Assembly: GCF_002776525.5 (NCBI RefSeq)
Contig: NC_045441.1
Span: forward strand, 111,440,325 to 111,504,324
Length of the DNA: 64,000 nt
Origin: Piliocolobus tephrosceles
Taxonomy: Eukaryota; Chordata; Mammalia; Primates; Cercopithecidae
Direction of reading: 5' to 3'
Shown here: piece by piece, positions 23,133 through 35,805 of the stretch
Position numbering within the stretch: the first letter of the stretch is position 1
Layout: every line of letters begins with the position of its first letter
The notes under the pieces: generated by a model
Seen by the model: the letters and a program-made list of their open reading frames with translations, nothing else
Told to the model about the DNA's origin: nothing
Databases searched by the model: none
Program-made: the position numbers and the translations under genes

Positions 23133-25302
23133 TTTTTGAAATAAAAGAAGGAGTAGGATTGGTTTACAATTTATGACCAGAAAGTTGAATCTTTGAAGAG
23201 GAACTTAGTTGTCCTGACATTTGTAAAATAGTCTAGCTGGTGTTTGTAAAAAGAGTACTCAGATTTTGAGACTTGACTTTCCATAACTTAGGTCTTTTCT
23301 AAAAGCCATCATGGCCACAGGTGTATTCAGAGTTGAAGTGTTACATGTCTCAGACTCTCTCAAACTGCCAAGTGGCAGCAGAGTACACAGGGTATGGGAG
23401 ACTATATCCTGGTATTATACCCATCTGGCAAAAAAGGGGTCCCTAAAATGGTTTTCTGGTGAGGCTTCACATCTTGACCCATAGCTGTGACACTGCTGCA
23501 AAGTTCCCAGACACCTGGAACACCCGAATGGGTCAGAGGGAACAAAGTGATTTTCTCTTCAGAGCAAGAATATTCACCCTCATACAATTTTAAGTTTGAA
23601 ACTAACCAGAATTTGTCACAAATGAAAAGCTAAGTCCAGGTACTCAAACAATAGAAAATAGCTGCAATTTTTATAACATGCTATGTAAAATAAAACTACT
23701 GGTGTCGACCTGTCATCCTTTAACCTGAACCTTTTGCCGTGGGACAGAGGTAGCAAAAAGCCAGTTTTCTGCAGAGCTCTTTACCTGAAACTCATGCCCA
23801 AAGACTGAGAGCTAAGTATTCACTCTTAAAGGCAAAAGAGGGCTTGAAAAACCACCCAAATAAAATATCAACCTCCAACCAAAAATGGGAGGTTGAGTAA
23901 AGGAGAACTCCCCCAAAACACCTGATGGCACTTTTGAAGACAGAGAGTTTATGCTGGTACCAAGTGTGGATTTAATTAAAAAAAAAAGTGGGTTGGTCAG
24001 GGAGAGCCACTCTGAATCCTGTCAAATTATACCAGATGTATTGAACTAAATGGAAGAAGCTGAGGCAAAATTAATGTAAGTAGGGAATATATTTGTGGTG
24101 TGCTTGAGAATAGTAAACCAGGAGTAGAGTTTTAAGTCCTCCTGAATATTTTAATATTGTATTAATATTTTAATATATTAACATTAGTATTACATAACAT
24201 TCAATTAACAGTAGCTACAAGTGGATTTTTAAAGCAAGATAAAAGGCAGTTTCTGAGTTGTTTACCAAGAATTTACATTAAAATAACCTACGCCATTAAT
24301 TGACTGTACATTGTGTTTTGTATTACAGATTCCAGGAACAAGAAGATAATAGGCAGTTATACAGAAACAAAAGGAATTTAAACAAGTTTCTCCAGGCTTG
24401 GGGAGTGAGACTAAAGTCCCATACTCATGTCTGTCTGGGCTTGCATACCTCAAACAGCTCAGACTGCTCTAAGTTTTTTTTTAATCAAAAGTAAAGTTAG
24501 AATTTCTGTACTTGATATCCTGAGTTGAAAATGTACATTTAAGGTTTTGTATTTTTCACTTTTCTATACACCAATGATAGTTAGACTTCAAATAGTCATT
24601 AGAAGTCAGAACCATTAACAGAAGATCAGTGAGATCTGCAGAGGCAAAAGGAGAAGTTAATTTTTTGGTTTTTTTGTTTATGTCTTATTTTTTTGAGACA
24701 GTGTCTTGCTCTGTCTCCTAATTTTTAAAGCAATCTGCCGACTGGGGAGATGCAGCTTTGTTGATGCAAAACAAAAGTGCACTCCAAAAAGGGTTTGAAG
24801 AGTTTGAGGTGACAAATGCAAAAACTGCAGGATAGGAAAGGGAAATTAGGGGATGAAGAACAGAGTCATGACTGGATGATCTTTAAGCCCCAAATCACCA
24901 ATTAAAAGTGTCTTTTAATTGGAAGTGTTTTTTTCCGACTTCGTTTCATAAAAACAGGTTTTGCAACACATTTCAAGGACACAGAAAAAGAGAATTCTGA
25001 AATGTCTTACTAAACTTACATCAAGATTGCCAAAAGAAAAAGGATATGGAGCTAAAAATACCAGAAAAAAATTTGGCTTTATTTATATTGTTCTAGTTTT
25101 TAGGAATGACAATATATAATCTCTGTAATTAGAAATTAATAAAAATAATCACAATATTTCATTATGCTATGAATTTATCATTTTTGATAATCAGATTAAG
25201 GCATTCATTAGAAATGTGTTCTCCTATGTCAAAGGGGTTGTGTTCTCTTTGTTCTAGTTGTCCATTCTTCACCTACTCTCTCTCTGTCTTCACTGCAGCC
25301 AT
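23133..25302. other. Unassigned region with one tiny Alu-like fragment
   Basis: No gene is seen. Frames of 61-64 codons have no motif. About 30 bases at 24688-24717 (TTTTGAGACAGTGTCTTGCT...) look like the 3' end of an antisense Alu and nothing more of it follows. Confidence 0.5.
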
Positions 25303-25698
25303 ACTGGTCTTTTTATTTTATTTTATTTTATTTTATTTTATTTTATTTTATTTATTTTGTTACACTTTAAGTTCTAGGGTACATGTGCACAACGTGCAGG
25401 TTTGTTACATATGTATACATGTGCCATGTTGGTGTGCTGCACCCATTCACTCGTCATTTACATTAGGTAAATCTCCTAATGATATCCCTCCCCCCTACCC
25501 TCCCCCACAATAGGCCCCGGTATGTGATGTTCCCCTTCCTGTGTCCAAGTGTTCTTATTGTTCAATTCCCACCTATAAGTGAGAACATGTGGTGTTTGGT
25601 TTTCTGTTCTTGCGATAGTTTGCTGAGAATGATGGTTTCCAGCTGCATCCACTGAACTTGGTTTGAAATAAAAAGAAGACCAGAAAATCATTAAAAAG
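25303..25698 (-). mobile_element. 5'-truncated L1PA 3' end with fold-back 5' junction
   Basis: A (TTTTA)n tail (25311-25353) is followed by antisense L1 3' UTR and ORF2 end up to 'ccagctgcatcca' (25651). The L1 is cut to about 300 bases. Imperfect direct repeats CTGGT..CTTTTTATTT at 25303-25317 and 25700-25717 look like the target duplication. The 47 bases 25652-25698 are not L1: most of them are the reverse complement of the downstream flank (see the inverted-repeat entry). Confidence 0.85.
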
Positions 25699-25750
25699 TC
25701 TGGTTTTCTTTTTATTTCAAATTGTCACTATGCTGCCTCCAAGTTCAGTG
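25650..25750. repeat. Long interrupted inverted repeat at the L1 5' junction
   Basis: Inner arms 25662-25684 and 25699-25721 are complementary over 23 bases with one G/T mismatch around a 14-base loop. Outer arms 25650-25661 (CACTGAACTTGG) and 25739-25750 (CCAAGTTCAGTG) add 12 perfect pairs after a 17-base bulge on the right (25722-25738). Together they form a 35-pair hairpin. Confidence 0.95.
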
Positions 25751-27540
25751 ACATCACAGAAGTGATTGTCTCTGTGTGGCTTATTCCTCCTTCCCCTCTT
25801 CAAGCTGTCTTCTGACAGCAGCTCTTGGTCTAAGTCACATGCCCTGTTTTACGCTCAAAATGTTCCATGTGACTCTCCTCTGTATACCTAACTAATTGTA
25901 ATTATGTGATAAATGTCTTTCTTCCCTTATATACCAAATGATTCATGAGGTCAGGACTCACGTGTGATTTTGTTTGCCACTTTGATTTCCCAGCAATTAT
26001 GACAGAACCAAGCAAACAGAAAACACTAAACAAATATTTTATTTGAACAAATAAATTAGTGAAATTTGTTCAAGTAGAAAGAAAAAGTCAATATGTTGAA
26101 TAGTGCTGGGAGACCAAGAAGGATGAAAACTGGAAATTGTTTATTGAATTGAATGGCCTGGAAATTATTTGTGTCTTCAGCAATTTGTGCCCGAGAGTCA
26201 TATAAATTGAGAAGTCAGTGCCAAGAATTCAAGATGTTAAATCACGACAATTCATGTAGTAAGTTTGGTTATAAAGTAAAGGAGAAAGATGAGGAGTTTA
26301 TAAATGATGGTGTGCAATTGAAGAGAGTGCTTGGTTTCTATCCTGATTTGTTTTAAAAATGAAAGATCATATATAAATGCTACTAGGAATAATTCAAAAA
26401 AGTGATGAAAATATGACAGTAGGAAAAAATAATTTACAGCAAAACTTTCCTAAATGTGTTGAGAGGCAGAGTTTCCATTGTACAAATAAATATATTGCTT
26501 TTAAGTTTGTACCTAAAAGGGGAAGGTTGGATGTTACTGTATTTAAAGAGTTGATTGCAGTGTGGTTGTTTATACTTGAGTGTTTCATTTATTTCCCTAA
26601 GAAGTAGAAAAGGATAATTTCTGCTTTCAGTTGATAAAGAGATAGGGATGAGGTAAGTTGAATGATTCCCTAAGGGTGGTCAAGTTTTTAAATGGTAGTC
26701 ATTAAGAGGAATCAGAAAACTACCTGACTTGAATGATAATAGAATTAACATATTTAGGGTTAAATTAAGGTTAATGACCGTTTCTTAGGTGAGGAAATTT
26801 TCTCCGTGTGTAATTTTCTCTGAATGTATTCAGCAGCTTAAGTAAAGGCTGGAGAAAGCAGGAAGACAGGCATATTAGCATATTTGTGTCGGAGGCGTTT
26901 GCCACATTGATTTAATAACAGGCAAATGGAGCAAATACATTTAGGATACTGAAGAGAGACTGATTGAATAATAGACATAAAATAAATGCTGTGTATTAAT
27001 GAAGTGGATGATAGACAAGGAAATTGTAACATTATAAAAACCAACATTTATTCATTAGTATCCCATTATATTTAGTCTTATCTGCTGAGGCAAAGCTCTT
27101 TGCCATTTTATTTTCAGAAGTGACTTATTCATCTTCTAAAATTAGTCTACACATAAATTTAAGAAGCATCTTTTCAGAGACATTTTTCAATATTTTTATT
27201 GGAAATACACTAAATTTCAATATTATTTTGGAGTGATCTGTCGTTATTATAACTTTGAATCTTCCCATCTATGAGTGCAATAGATCATCCTATTTGGTCA
27301 AATCTTCCTTTGTTTCCTTAAATAATAATTTTTGATTTTTAAAAATATCTTGCACATCCCCTGTTTTTGTACCTCATGATTTTAGTTGTGATAATAAGTA
27401 GTTTTTCTAAAATGTTTTTTTCTAAAAATTTGCATTTATACATATTTTCACATTTGGTTTATATACAGGCAACTGCCTTATTAATCCTAGCAATTTGTCT
27501 GTGGACAGTGTAATTCCCCCAAGGTGTTTATCTTGTTTGT
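25751..27540. other. Unassigned sequence
   Basis: No gene or repeat is recognised. Several 64-76 codon frames (26153-26356, 26377-26607 and the antisense 26394-26588) have no motif or context. Confidence 0.5.
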
Positions 27541-28191
27541 TACCCAGGTAGAACTGATTTGTCATGATGGGAATTGTAATAGAGAAAAGAGTTTGATACA
27601 CCAAAGTCAGCTAAATGGAAGACCAGAGTTTTATTATTACTCAAATCAGCCTCCTCAAAAATTTGGGGGCCAGGTTTTTTTTAAGGCAGAGTTTTTTTTT
27701 AAGGTTTTTTAGTAGGCAGAGGGCTAAGAAAGGTGGAATGCTGATTGGTTGGGTTGGGGAGTTGAAGCTGTTCTCTTGTGCTGAGCCAGTTGTTTGGGGG
27801 AGTCATAAGACAAGATAAACCAATTTAGGAATCTGGTTGGTGACAGCTGATCCATCAGAATGCAGGATCTGAGAAATACTTTGAACACCAATCTTAGGTT
27901 TTGAATAGTGATGTTATACATAGGAGCAATTGGGAGAGTTGGGAATCTCATGGCCTACAGCTGCACGATTGCTAAATCTTAATTTCTAATCTTTTGGCTG
28001 ATTTGTACTTTTATAAGGGCAGTCTAATTCACAACTAAGAAGTGATTTTGGGGGAGGAGGAGCTATTATCATTTTTATTTCAAAGTTAAACTGTGAATTC
28101 CTTGAAAAGTTAGCATGACCTATGTCTAAGAGTAAACAAGGGCAGCTTAGATGTTAGAAGTAAGATGGAGTTGGTTAGGTCAGATTTCTTT
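27541..28191 (-). mobile_element. Older ERV LTR, part 1 (host site of ERV-B)
   Basis: LTR-like sequence with 'gaccagagttttattattac' near the left and 'aagatggagttggttaggtcagattt' at the right, read on the minus strand. It stops at the CTTT target site of ERV-B and continues beyond that provirus at 34827 with 'cactgtcaaattttgcaaag'. The family name is not certain. The left limit is approximate. Confidence 0.7.
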
Positions 28192-28618
28192 TGATGCAGG
28201 ATTTTCACCCCTTAGCTCAGCTAGAACCCAAGTTCTTGTCCAACAACCAGGAAAAAATTAGCCATGCAGACATGTTGAAAGGTGAGGAGAGTAGAATTTA
28301 TTAAAAGAAAGCTCTCAGCAAAAAATAAAAGTGTGTGTGAGGGTCCTGCCAACAGATTCCCACCTCACAGATTGGATACCAGGCCATCACACACATGAGC
28401 TGAAGATGCCAGGCTCTTCTCCCCTGTACAAGGCATAAATTATTGGTGGCTCCACCCCACTCTCCCAGTGTGCAGGTGGGCCTACCAATCCTTTGCAGGC
28501 ATGCCCAAACAAGGCCCTGAGTAGGTTTCCACATGTGCACAAAAGCATCTGATGTAAACACTCAGGCTGGTCATAAATTCCCTGGAGACCCTCTCTCATG
28601 TGCCTCCTGCATCTATTA
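28192..28618 (-). repeat. ERV-B 3' LTR
   Basis: It begins on the plus strand with 'tgatgcagg' and shares 'ccttagctcagcta', 'ttccacctcacagattg/ttcccacctcacagattgg', 'ccagtgtgcaggtgggcc', 'cccaaacaaggccctg' and 'gcctcctgcatctat' with 34409-34822. Confidence 0.93.
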
Positions 28619-28632
28619 TTCCCCCCTCTAAA
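28619..28632 (-). promoter_or_regulatory. ERV-B polypurine tract
   Basis: The viral strand reads AGAGGGGGGAA immediately before the 3' LTR, the expected plus-strand primer of a retrovirus. Confidence 0.8.
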
Positions 28633-29589
28633 GAAGTACATCTAACTGCTGTTAGAATAAGGATAAGGATGAAGACCAATCTTAATGCTTTCTGCTGACA
28701 GGGTCTGCTGTTTTGGGAAAACAGCAGTCAGATCTCCCTCAGAGGTCTATCTAAAGGTTCTTGGCAGAAGGCACCATTGTCCAAGGCTCTGGTTGCATGA
28801 CTAGAGTCTGATGGCCTGAAGGTGAGAAGAGACAAACTGGGTTATTAGAACACATGTATCAAAATAAAACAAGGAGGAGGTAAGGACAGCTCAAAAATCC
28901 TGAAGCCTTTTACAAGTTTGCACAGGGAGAGGGAGGCCAAAAGTCCAACTGGTAAATATCTTTTACCTTTTTGCTGGCATGTCAGGTTTCTGGGTTCCCT
29001 GCCCCTGAGCCCAATCTTAGGCCAACCAGTTTAAGGTTTGGGAAAGTAACTTTTCCAAGTTTAGAGGATGCATCTGAGGGAAGTCTCCCATAGTATGGAG
29101 ACACAATTACCTATCTATGAAGAGATGATAGAGGAGAAAAAGAGAAGGCATTTTTTTTTCAAAGGAGTCCCAGGGGTTAAGGATGCATTTGAAATGGGTA
29201 CAGACTGAAGATGAATGGCTACTTATCTAGAAGGAGGGGAGAAAGGCATCCCAGGTTCCCTTCCCTTCCTAGCAAATACCCTGAATACATAACAGAAAGA
29301 AAGTGAGGCATCCTTCTTTCTTTCCTCCGTCCTTATATCCCTGAGTCCTCATGACTGGGACAGGGTGCTGCCCATGGGTGTTAAAGTAGCTTTCACCCAT
29401 GTTAACAGGGGGATCTAGGAGGTGGGAATATCTACTCTTACCCACATATGCCCTGTTTCCCCTGTTGTCAGTAGGTTTTGAATTCTCCAGACCTCTTTTA
29501 TACCATGGATATGTGAAAGGAAAATATCTTTCGTCCCCAAAAACACTAAGGAAAATTCAAGTTGGATATTGCTTAGGGTAAACCTGCCT

Positions 29590-29990
29590 CCCATTCTATT
29601 CAGTTTTCCCTTTGCTCACTAAGACAGATCCATACCTGATTGCCTCCTTTGGAAAGGCTAATGAGAAACTCAAATGAATGCAACCATTTGTGTCTCACCT
29701 ATCTGTGACATGGAAGCTCCCTCCCAACTTTAAGTCTTCTTGCCTTTGCTTCAAGTTGTCCTGCATTTCCAGACCAAACCAATGTACTTCTTATATATAT
29801 TGATTGATGTCTCATGTCTCCCTAAAATATGTAAAACCAAGCCATGCCCTGACAACCTTTGGCATGTGTTGTCAGGATTTCCTGAGGCTGTGTCATGGGC
29901 ATGTCTTCAACCTTGACAAAATAAACTTTCTAAATTTCTCAGACAAATCTGAGATCTTTCTCAGATTTTCTGGGTTCACAAATGCTAGCA
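29590..29990 (+). mobile_element. Class I ERV LTR fragment inside ERV-B
   Basis: It contains 'gatgtctcatgtctccctaa', 'gtaaaaccaagcc', 'tgaggctgtgtcatgggc' and 'aaaataaactttctaa', which match a second copy at 38630-38790. It therefore belongs to a different ERV family, in plus orientation, opposite to its host. The left limit is uncertain. Confidence 0.55.
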
Positions 29991-32140
29991 TAACTTTTAT
30001 CCATGAAATGGGAAGCTTGGCTTATTTGGCAGAAATTAGTCACACTCACCTGCACTGTGCCTTTTATCTTTCATTATCACCTGCCTCTGGATCCCTCAGA
30101 TCCAGTTTTAGTTCCTAGGGCTTCAACCCACAGCTTCAAACTGTGTTGGAGACAAAAATGTGCCTCAGGATGGGGGTTGCATGGACTCCTTATCATAAGC
30201 TGAATACTTAGGTGAGGCTGTGGAATTGAGTCCTCCTCCAACAAGAGAGAGAAAAGATGTCTTGTGACATGGCCAGATAACTAGTGGTTATAGTTATGCT
30301 TGCTAAGATTTGGGTGAATGGGGCTTAGCTTTGGTTAGCTCCATTGATCTTACTTCCCCAAAAAGGAAACCTCTGGGTCATGGGCATGGTATTTATTCTC
30401 ACCAACTGGCAGAATTTGTGGAATAATTGCTCAGAACTAGAATATTGATCTAGATTTTTATATTACCCACCCCTTTTGATCCTTCTGAGCTGTAGTCAGA
30501 GATCACTGGTCGGTTCACAAGAATAAGTACGGTTAATCTAAAATATAGGCAAACATTTAAAAACAACTATTAAGTCTAGAATTTAGTGACAAATGTGTGT
30601 TAAGTTTTGAAACATAATTCCTCTCTCTTCAATCATTATTTTTTCAAAAAACAAATCATGCTAGGACTGAGTTGTTTGCAAAATAAACTTTAGTTTTTTG
30701 TTTGACCTAATTATTTGCATAAAGCGCAGCATGAGTAATTATTTGTATATAGGCTTTTTTAATATTGGCTTTGATGGAACGCTGTTCCACAAGGAATCTC
30801 AGAAAGGACTTTCTAAAGCTGAGCCCAGCTATGGGTTTTTACCCTCAAATACCTATGAATTGGTTAAACTCCTCTCTTCTTGATGTTAAGAGCATGGATT
30901 TCCTTGGCCTGTTAGTTGCATTCTTTACTCAACACAAGTTAGGAACCCTGTACAGTGACTGAGTGGACAAGATATGAGGCCAGTTTTCCCAAGGGGCTTT
31001 TATCAGCTCTGCAAGTCAAGCTTGACTCCTTAAAGGAAAGCATAGCCTTCCAGTCAAAGTCTTGGTAAAGCAATCAGTTTCTCCAACTTCATGATACCGC
31101 AAAAGAAAATGGATTATTGCACTGATGTAAACAAATATATTAGCATAAGCTAGGAATACTCACTGATAGTTTCCCAATTCTGGAGAAGCCAGACAGAGAG
31201 GGAAAGACAAATATGATCCAAGCTTTTCTTCACAGGAGTATACCTTACTCAAGTATTAAAGGCCATAAATAGCTCAAAATAAGTTTTCTTGACTCTGAAC
31301 AACAAAACAAGGATCAACAATGTTCCAAGCAAAAGTCAAAAAGATGACTTCAGTTTTCTATTAGTTCAGTCTATTCAATTACCTTTTATTTTGCTTGATA
31401 TTTATGAACATTTCAGGTCTTCATGAGTCTTGTACATTTTTATTTTATTACAATGTCACAATCTCCAAAGAATTCAGAAACCTGCATTTGAGAACACCTG
31501 TCAAAGTTCTAAAGCAGATTATAAACCATCCTTTGAAAAGGCTCAAAACAAGGCAACAATTGTCTGTGAATAATAAAATGTCCAGGATAGTTACAGTCAG
31601 AAACACAGTTGACCACAAAATTTGAATATCTTTGTGGTTTACAATAACTTAACATAACAACCTGAACTGTGATTGATAGCATATACTCAGACATTAGAAT
31701 TTTAGAAATCTTGTACAATTTTGGAACATATATTAATATTATTTCCTAAAACACAACCTGAAGAAGACTAAACATCATTTTGTCAATTCCATGTGCCTAA
31801 ACATGTCAAATAATTCTTTTTACCTATCTTCTGGCTGCTCTAGGGACCTTCTGTAACATCCAAAAGCCAGGTGTCAGGAAAGACAACTTTGAAACTGAAG
31901 TTTGATTTGGGGATCCCTATTAAATGTTAGAGGTTTAAAACACATGATGTTATGAAATAGAATTCCACTTGATGTTATGGGATTTTTTGCGAGATTAATT
32001 TTTACAATCCTTTCACAACTTGTGAAAGAACTTTTAGTTTTACCTTATCTAATTCAAAACAATACTTTAACCCTCGACAAAAATTTACATTTGATGACAT
32101 CTGCATTTTACCAATAATCTTTAAGGCTGTTTTTATTTCT

Positions 32141-32450
32141 TTTTTTTTCTTTTTCTTTTTTTTTTTTTTGAGACAGAGTCTCATTCTGTCACCCATGCTT
32201 ACGTGCAGTGGCATGATCTCGGCTCACTGAAAGCTCTGCCTCCCATGTTCACGCCATTCTTCTGCCTCAACCTCCCGAGTAGCTGGGACTACAGGCTCCC
32301 ACCACCGCACCCTGCTAATTTTTTGTATTTTTAGTAGAGATAGTGTTTCACTGGGTTAGCCAGGATGGTCTTGATCTCCTGACCTCGTGATCCACCCGCC
32401 TTGGCCTCCCAAAGTGCTGGGATTACAGGTGAAAGCCACCGCGCCCGGCC
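32141..32450 (-). mobile_element. AluY with 18-bp target duplication
   Basis: A full-length antisense Alu. AAGGCTGTTTTTATTTCT repeats exactly at 32123-32140 and 32451-32468. Its 'ccgcgcccggcc' end keeps several CpG sites, so it is fairly young. It interrupts ERV-B internal DNA. Confidence 0.96.
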
Positions 32451-33420
32451 AAGGCTGTTTTTATTTCTCAAAGATTAAAGTCACTTGAACTGAGAGTTAC
32501 CATAGCTTTTATATTCCCTCTAAAAAGATATTTGATCCAAACATGTATCCTTTAAGTCAATTAAGTAGAGCTCTTTTTTGTAGACATCACACACATAACA
32601 GATATGTAACTACACAGACAGGCAGAAGAAGATCCAGTAGATATTAGATTTTTGTTAGCCAGTCTCCTAATTGGATTATTGGTCTCTGGGTGGAGCCCAT
32701 TAAGAGCAAGGCTAGGAAACTAGGCAGTTTTTAGGGCCTAATAAACAGGTATAGTGGGGAAACAAAAACAGACTTTGAGAGGGATCCATGCACCTCCAAT
32801 TCCTGGGGCTTTGTGAGGAAAGCAGAGGTCCGCCCCCCGTCTCATGAGTGCATTAAGAGTGGCAAGGCAAAAGGGAGAAAAATAATTCAGTTGACTGAGA
32901 AAAAAACTTTTTTCAGTAAAAATAGATCCAAGAAGATAAAAACATAAAGACATTTTAAATATACCTATAACTTGGATATCCACTTTTAATTAAGCTGAGC
33001 ACTCTTTAGCAAAATTCTTTAAAATCTCTTATTACCAGACTTTAGTTGTACCAAGTGGCCATTATTTTTGGTTTTCAAACTTTAACCTCCCAGGTGCTCA
33101 GAGAAAGAAAAATCCAAGGTGGTTTGTGGAGGGGAAGAGAATCAATAAATAGCAAAAGTCATGCAGATATCAAACCAGAGAGGACTCATTCTCTATGCCA
33201 GGATTGAACCCAGGCTGCCATTGTAAGATGACAGAAGGTAAAACAAAGCACTGCCACATGATTACAAGTCACCATGTTTCCAAGGACATAAAACAAGACA
33301 AGATGGAGACCTGCAACAGTTTGCTACTGTCCATACAGAAAGACATACAAAGCATACCAGATTGGCTACAGAATAAGACCAACCTCACAAACCCTTTTTT
33401 ATAATTAAAACTTTACAGAG

Positions 33421-33740
<320 letters not shown>

Positions 33741-34387
33741 AAAACTTTGCAGAGAATATAAACAGTGACAGTCAGGGTCCTGGCCTAGTAAAATGTCTTC
33801 TAAAAGCGAAAATGAAAGCCTCTTACTTAAAAGTTAACTCCTGCATGGTGGAGAAAAGTAAAAAAAGCTTTAAGGGCAGGGTTGTGTTAACTGCTCATAG
33901 GCAGGAGAAAAGGAAAAAAATATAGCTTGAAGTGCAGGGTTGGAAAGATGCAGGGGAAGAACCTCTTACTCTTATGCAAATGGATTCCTCAAACAGGGAG
34001 AGAAACTTAATTGCTGTTTCTTCTCTGGAGTTCAAATGGAGCTGGATCCCTCTGCCGAGGGACAGGAAGACACCTTCGATGTGTGGCAGGGAATGCTTGT
34101 CAGCCTGTCATGTGGGACCATTTGGCCATGTGCCCCAGCCCCAGCTGAGAGGGAGGTGGTGGCACAGCAGGGGGTGGGGGGTGTGTTGCCACTCCCCCAT
34201 CTTTCCTAAAGAAGGAAAAGGCCATAGAAAGCTGGGTTGGACTAAGGCCGACTTTCCCGACCTATGGGGGGGCAACTGGAGTGGGGCACAGTTTCCTCTA
34301 CCCTCAGAAGAATTGCAAGGACAAAAAGACTCAAAAATGAAAGAAAAAAAGACCTTTTAGACCGAATTTCACTCACCCTTTCTCATA

Positions 34388-34405
34388 TCCCCATACAGGC
34401 CACCA
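34388..34405 (-). promoter_or_regulatory. ERV-B primer-binding site (tRNA-Ile)
   Basis: The viral strand reads TGGTGGCCTGTATGGGGA, two bases after the LTR end. It matches the complement of the tRNA-Ile (AAU) 3' end at 16 of 18 positions. Both differences are CpG sites of the tRNA sequence changed to TpG/CpA, as expected from methylated-CpG decay. Confidence 0.88.
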
Positions 34406-34408
34406 AAA

Positions 34409-34822
34409 TGATGCACACGTTTTGCTCCTTAGCTCAGCTAAAACCTGATTTTGTCCCATGACAAGAAAAATTAGGCACACGGACATTTTGAAACGTGAGT
34501 AGAGCAGAACTAATTAAAAGAAAGCACTCATTGAATAAAGGGCTCTTACCAACAGACTTCCACCTCACAGATTGATTACGAGGCCTCCGCACACATGAGC
34601 TTAAGAGGCCTGGCTCCTTCCCACTGTGCAAGGTGCAAATTCCCATTGGCTCCACCCCATTCTCCCAGTGTGCAGGTGGGCCCCTCAGTTTATTGTGGGC
34701 ACACCCAAACAAGGCCCTGGGCAGGTTTCCCCATCTGCACAAAAGCATCCGATGTAAGCCCTTGTGAGGCATGTCGGAGATTCTCTGGGGCACCCACTCC
34801 CATCTGCCTCCTGCATCTATCA
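34409..34822 (-). repeat. ERV-B 5' LTR
   Basis: It begins 'tgatgcacacg' and ends 'gcatctatca' on the plus strand, giving TG..CA termini. About 414 bp. It is the mate of 28192-28618 and lies directly next to the primer-binding site and the CTTT duplication. Confidence 0.94.
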
Positions 34823-34826
34823 CTTT

Positions 34827-34855
34827 CACTGTCAAATTTTGCAAAGTTAGTTTCA
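34827..34855 (-). mobile_element. Older ERV LTR, part 2
   Basis: The short remainder of the LTR interrupted by ERV-B ends 'tttca', which on the viral strand is a TG start. It follows the right CTTT copy directly. Confidence 0.75.
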
Positions 34856-35126
34856 ATACTAGACTTCTCTGTTAATAATGTTTTCTAAAAATAATGAACA
34901 TTTTTATTCTTTCTAATTTTCATATCTTATATCTTTACATTTTACTCTAAAAGGACCTGCAGAGCAATGCTGAGGTGAAGGATGATAACAGCTCTCTTCA
35001 TTATGTTTTATACTTGTATCATTCTAGTCAAAATCCACAAATCCTAAGTGTAGAATTATATTATCATCAAGTTCTGAGTGCTCTTTATTTCCAACGTGAT
35101 TTCTTGCATATATAAGGGCCAAGGGA

Positions 35127-35705
35127 AAACTTCTTTGCCCTGTGAAGTTTTGCTGAAAAATCAATCTGATAGAAGGTAGATTAAGGGGACAAAAGGCATA
35201 TACATGTATTAGTGTGCATGGGGGAAGGAGGGGAAGTCACAGAGTGATTATCCCCACCCCTCAATGGCATACAAAAAGCTTATATACCATTTTTAGGTCA
35301 TAGGAAGAATGGGGACTTAGTGCATAGCCAAAAGCAGATTGTGGTGGTAAAGCAGGTTATGGTTGCAAGACAGGCTACGGGAGGGAGAGAACAGTAGGCC
35401 TGGCTAGCAAAGGTGGTTTTGTTATGTAGATGAAATATCCCATGTGTCAGCCCTCATAATGAATATATGGTAAATGTTTCTTTCAAATTTTAAAGATATC
35501 AGACCTTCAGTTGCTCTTTCTTAGATGGAACAAGAGAGGGCCTCAGAAGAAGCCTGGCTGCATCAATATAGATTTTCTCTACAGATGCAAACCTCCCCCC
35601 ACAAAAGACAGCTTTGCAACCTTCTTGTATTTCCAGATTTTCTGAATCACCATCTTGAAATATATCAAAGAAGTATGTATTGAGGTGGAACATTTTAATT
35701 TCCTT
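35127..35705 (-). mobile_element. Class I ERV fragment
   Basis: The left half resembles the block inside the Tigger at 7020-7625. The right half, read in reverse, matches the block at 36990-37225 in its 'tttgcatctgtagagaaaat' and 'gctgtcttttgtgggg' segments. It is therefore one member of an ERV family with several pieces in this region. The family is not named. Confidence 0.55.
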
Positions 35706-35739
35706 CATATGACATATGAATCAATTAGAAATGTTTTAT

Positions 35740-35803
35740 ATCTATGTGTGCATGTGTGTGTGTATATACATATATATAATATATATATATAATAGATATA
35801 TAT
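35740..35803. repeat. TG/TA-rich microsatellite
   Basis: A (TG)n run passes into mixed (TA)n units. Confidence 0.85.
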
Positions 35804-35805
35804 GT

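Noticed and set aside
24688..24717. Alu fragment as a full feature
   Set aside because: Only about 30 bases resemble Alu, too few for a separate confident call.
25311..25353. (TTTTA)n tract considered as an independent microsatellite of interest
   Set aside because: It is the expanded tail of the minus-strand L1.
33932..34360. 142-codon plus-strand open frame
   Set aside because: It lies antisense in the ERV-B leader between the primer-binding site and an Alu, and has no recognised motif.
34434..34856. 140-codon minus-strand frame
   Set aside because: It spans the ERV-B 5' LTR and the target-site junction, so it is LTR sequence, not a protein gene.
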